Source of the DNA: a virus
IMG/VR virus record: IMGVR_UViG_3300030000_000036
Coordinates: 1-29,778 of that record
Reading direction: 5' to 3' (one strand)
DNA length: 29,778 bases
Part shown: positions 27,900-29,778 of the stretch, in pieces
Layout: each line of letters begins with the position of its first letter
Position numbering within the stretch: position 1 is the first letter of the stretch
The notes under the pieces: generated by a model
Seen by the model: only the letters and a program-made list of their open reading frames with translations
Told to the model about the DNA's origin: nothing
Database searches by the model: none
Position numbers and translations under genes: made by a program

Positions 27900-29201
27900 T
27901 TATTCGCCCGGCTGTTTGCGGTAGTCGGTGGGCAGGCCGGCCGCCTTGAGCCGCGCGGTCAGCACCGCCACGGCGTCGAAGGCCTTGGCGCGGTCGGCAA
28001 TTTCGGCGGCGTTCTGGCTTTCAAGGCTCGCGATTGTCCGGCGAAGCTCGGTCACCTCGTCCACCTTGCCCGACGCCGGCACAGCGCCGCCGACTTCGGC
28101 GACAATTTCCTGCAGGGTGCTTTGCAGGCGCTGGACTTCCGCGCGGGCCTTGGCCAGCTCGCGGCTCAGCTGATCGGTTTGTTTGCGCTCGTCTTCGTAA
28201 GCCTTCCAGCCGCGTTTAGCCTCCTGATCGCGGCGCTTTTCACCATTCAAAATCCCTTGGTCGTGGCCCAGCTGCTCAAAAAAAGCCTCAGTCCACAGGT
28301 GCGAGCCTTTGAAAATGCGGGTCAGGCTGTCGCGATAACTGTCATCGCTCAGGAACGCCAGATCAGCGCGCGCCGTGCAAAACGCATCGATCCCGATATA
28401 CAAATGATCGAAGTCGTTCCGGGTCAACAGCACCGAACGGGCGCCCTGCTCGGCTTTTAATTCGCGCTGCCGCAACCGAAAGGCCCGCTGTCGCGCGGCG
28501 TTGCTCAGCGGCACTTTGGCATCCGGGTCGTGCGGGGCATCGCCGAACATCGCCAGCTGGCCGTCAGGCCGCACACCGGCCAGGGCATCGATCAGCCAGG
28601 CCGGGCGCTTCTCTGGATGAAGGCGCGCCCAGGCATTGGCCGCGATGGGCTTGGCCCCGCCTTCGGCGTGCAGCAGCTCCAGCACCAGGCGCCGCGCCGC
28701 TTGATCCACCGTTTCACCCAGGCACGACGTCACCGTCAGCATCGCCGCGCGAAACCCCTCAGCATTGATAAACGGCTTATCCAGATCCACCGCATGCAAG
28801 GCGCAACCGTGATGGTTGCCGAGCATGTCGGACGACAGCACCACGCGCAGGCGCAGGCCTTCGACCTCTAGCAGAAACTCGCCGTCCTGGCCCCAGCACG
28901 GCACCTGCCCAGGCTTCGCCGCCACCGCGCGCGCCAAGACCCTGGCCGCGCGACTGTCGTCCGCCGCGCACCCTTGAAGGGTTTCCCCGTTGAGCTTGTA
29001 GACCAGCGCGGTATAGGCGCCCTCCATCTGATCCAGCACCGCGACATGCCCCGCGATAACGGCGTCGTGATACTGCTCGGCGCACTGGCGGGCGATGTCG
29101 GGGAACTGCTCAGGCAGGACATTGGCAAGCTCAGCCACCAGCGCCAGAAACTCGGGACGCTCTTCACGGGGGATGTATTGCAGGGGTTTGTTGCGGGCCA
29201 T
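27900..29201 (-). CDS. Large plasmid-type protein with coiled-coil tail
   Basis: A 433-aa protein starting MARNKPLQYIPREERPEF. The N-terminal 200 residues are mixed: an Asp/Arg-rich region and CWGQDGEFLLEVEGLRLRVVLS. Then comes LSNAARQRAFRLRQRELKAEQG (~235-257), a basic segment of a kind common in plasmid proteins. From ~330 to 420 it is a coiled coil (DQLSRELAKARAEVQRLQSTLQEIVAEV, then TELRRTIASLESQNAAEIADRAKAFDAVAVLTARL). This recalls KfrA-like plasmid proteins but is not clearly one of them. ATG 29201 was preferred because GGAG is 8 bases upstream. Function unknown. Confidence 0.65.
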   Translation of the reverse strand: MARNKPLQYIPREERPEFLALVAELANVLPEQFPDIARQCAEQYHDAVIAGHVAVLDQMEGAYTALVYKLNGETLQGCAADDSRAARVLARAVAAKPGQVPCWGQDGEFLLEVEGLRLRVVLSSDMLGNHHGCALHAVDLDKPFINAEGFRAAMLTVTSCLGETVDQAARRLVLELLHAEGGAKPIAANAWARLHPEKRPAWLIDALAGVRPDGQLAMFGDAPHDPDAKVPLSNAARQRAFRLRQRELKAEQGARSVLLTRNDFDHLYIGIDAFCTARADLAFLSDDSYRDSLTRIFKGSHLWTEAFFEQLGHDQGILNGEKRRDQEAKRGWKAYEDERKQTDQLSRELAKARAEVQRLQSTLQEIVAEVGGAVPASGKVDEVTELRRTIASLESQNAAEIADRAKAFDAVAVLTARLKAAGLPTDYRKQPGE

Positions 29202-29221
29202 CGCGGGCACTCCATTGTGAA

Positions 29222-29240
29222 CCCCAGCCACTGGCTGGGG
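29222..29240. other. Perfect stem-loop between the 67-aa and 433-aa genes
   Basis: CCCCAGCC (29222-29229) and GGCTGGGG (29233-29240) around 3 bases. No T tract, so it is not a terminator; it may affect mRNA processing or translation of the 433-aa gene. Confidence 0.6.
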
Positions 29241-29248
29241 CCGCTTCC

Positions 29249-29452
29249 TTAAAGACCGATTTCGTCCATCAGGCTATCTAAAGCGTCGTCGCCTTCGCGG
29301 TTCTGGTAGGCCGTCAGCAGCGCGGCGCGCGTCATGTTTTCTACAGGTGGCAGCACAGCACCACCCATAAAACGGACGACCTCAATTAGACGGGAAGTTG
29401 GGAGTTGGTTGGCCGCTTGTTGCATTAGGGCCGAGTGTTGCGCGGTGGTCAT
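29249..29452 (-). CDS. Unknown small protein, 67 aa
   Basis: A 67-aa protein with a helical profile: MTTAQHSALMQQAANQLPTSRLIEVVRFMGGAVLPP, then ENMTRAALLTAYQNREGDDALDSLMDEIGL. GGAG is 8 bases upstream of the ATG. It is the first gene of the operon downstream of partition array D, which lies 64 bases upstream of it. No family known. Confidence 0.6.
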   Translation of the reverse strand: MTTAQHSALMQQAANQLPTSRLIEVVRFMGGAVLPPVENMTRAALLTAYQNREGDDALDSLMDEIGL

Positions 29453-29515
29453 CGGGTCTGCTCCGGTGGTGGCCCTGGGTGAATCCCCCGGCCTTGGAGC
29501 AGACTTTAAAAACTT

Positions 29516-29555
29516 TTCGTTAATTCGTCAATTCGTTATTTCGTTATTTCGTCAT
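29516..29555. repeat. Distal partition-type array D: five octamers
   Basis: TTCGTTAA, TTCGTCAA, TTCGTTAT, TTCGTTAT and TTCGTCAT with exact 8-bp period. This is the same motif as arrays A-C, 5.5 kb away, overlapping the end of the 79-aa reading frame and upstream of the 67-aa gene. It may be an operator or a second centromere. Confidence 0.82.
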
Positions 29556-29775
29556 TTGAGTAACTGGGCGCATCGGCCAGACCCGCATAGATGCTCAGCA
29601 GGCGCCACACCGCATACGGCGCCTCACCGTCACCGCCGGCCCACTTGCGAATCTTTCGGGCATCGACACCCACCAACATGCCGGCCTGACTGGCCGACAA
29701 CTCAGCCACCCGCAACAGTTCGCGAAACTCGGCTACGCTCGGGGGCTGCCATCCAGGCACGTACGCATCAAACAA
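29536..29775 (-). CDS. Partial HTH-like protein at the right edge
   Basis: The 3' part, or possibly all, of a gene. Read from TTG at the edge: MFDAYVPGWQPPSVAEFRELLRVAELSASQAGMLVGVDARKIRKWAGGDGEAPYAVWRLLSIYAGL. It has a helix-turn-helix-type pattern (ASQAGMLVGVDARKIRKW). The start may lie beyond the window. Its last residues (NDEITK) are encoded by octamers of array D, so the binding site overlaps the coding end. Confidence 0.65.
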   Translation of the reverse strand: MFDAYVPGWQPPSVAEFRELLRVAELSASQAGMLVGVDARKIRKWAGGDGEAPYAVWRLLSIYAGLADAPSYSNDEITK

Positions 29776-29778
29776 TCC

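Noticed and set aside
1-29778. tRNA genes, rRNA, CRISPR arrays and insertion sequences
   Set aside because: No cloverleaf with GGTTCGAATCC-type arm, no spaced repeat-spacer array and no transposase motif were seen. The octamer arrays have no spacers and belong to partition.

Overview
The window looks like part of a temperate, tailed-phage genome from a Pseudomonas-type host. It is GC-rich, and its gene content resembles Pseudomonas prophages. It also carries a plasmid-type partition locus and a block of plasmid-like accessory genes. No host housekeeping gene, rRNA, tRNA, CRISPR array or insertion sequence was recognised. All identifications come from reading the sequence; no database search was run.

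Layout. (1) About 0.15-17.1 kb, all on the minus strand: the late operon, read from high to low coordinates. It runs holin, three small unknown genes, a gpZ-like tail protein, a noncoding stretch that could hold cos, terminase small and large subunits, gpW joiner, portal, a fused ClpP-like protease/major capsid protein, a DUF2190-type capsid protein and a gpFII-like joiner. A P2-like contractile-tail baseplate set follows (gpV spike, gp25/gpW, gpJ, gpI), then tail fibre, fibre chaperone and a membrane protein, ending at a strong terminator. The head is lambda-like and the baseplate P2-like. Sheath, tube, tape measure and lysis enzyme are not here and presumably lie off the left edge. (2) 17.2-17.3 kb: a late promoter followed by a leader of about 80 nt that ends in an intrinsic terminator, resembling lambda pR'/tR'. 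(3) 17.3-21.6 kb, minus strand: an unknown gene, a tyrosine integrase, small phage genes, a Q-type antiterminator, a Cys-rich protein, a degenerate P-loop protein, a replication-type protein and a Cro-like regulator. (4) 21.6-23.2 kb: immunity region with divergent operators, a CI-like repressor and two plus-strand early genes, one with a LuxR-type helix-turn-helix. (5) 23.2-24.3 kb: parA and a parG-like gene with arrays of an 8-bp repeat (TTCGTTAW and its inverse). (6) 24.4-29.8 kb, minus strand: about eleven mostly unknown plasmid- or ICE-like genes, including a possible partition accessory protein, a paralogous pair, a protein with a stand-alone FtsK-gamma-like winged helix, an XRE regulator, a Zn-finger protein and a coiled-coil protein.

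How it may work. The CI-like repressor probably binds ACAC-N5-GTGT operators at the leftward early promoter, at its own upstream region and upstream of the rightward early genes. A weaker copy sits beside the late promoter. On induction the leftward operon would make the Cro-like protein, the replication protein and Q. Q would let polymerase pass the terminator in front of holin and the further hairpins inside the late operon. The partition locus, and an integrase flanked on both sides by phage genes, suggest an episomal phage-plasmid or an element captured in circular form. This is an inference, since no conventional plasmid Rep is visible.

The strongest candidates for something undescribed are four: the 8-bp partition repeat with a copy array 5.5 kb away at an unrelated operon; two families of 12-bp palindromes sitting at or 6-7 nt after stop codons; a CI-like repressor whose catalytic lysine position reads as arginine; and the late-promoter/terminator/Q circuit with a possible CI-type operator next to it.
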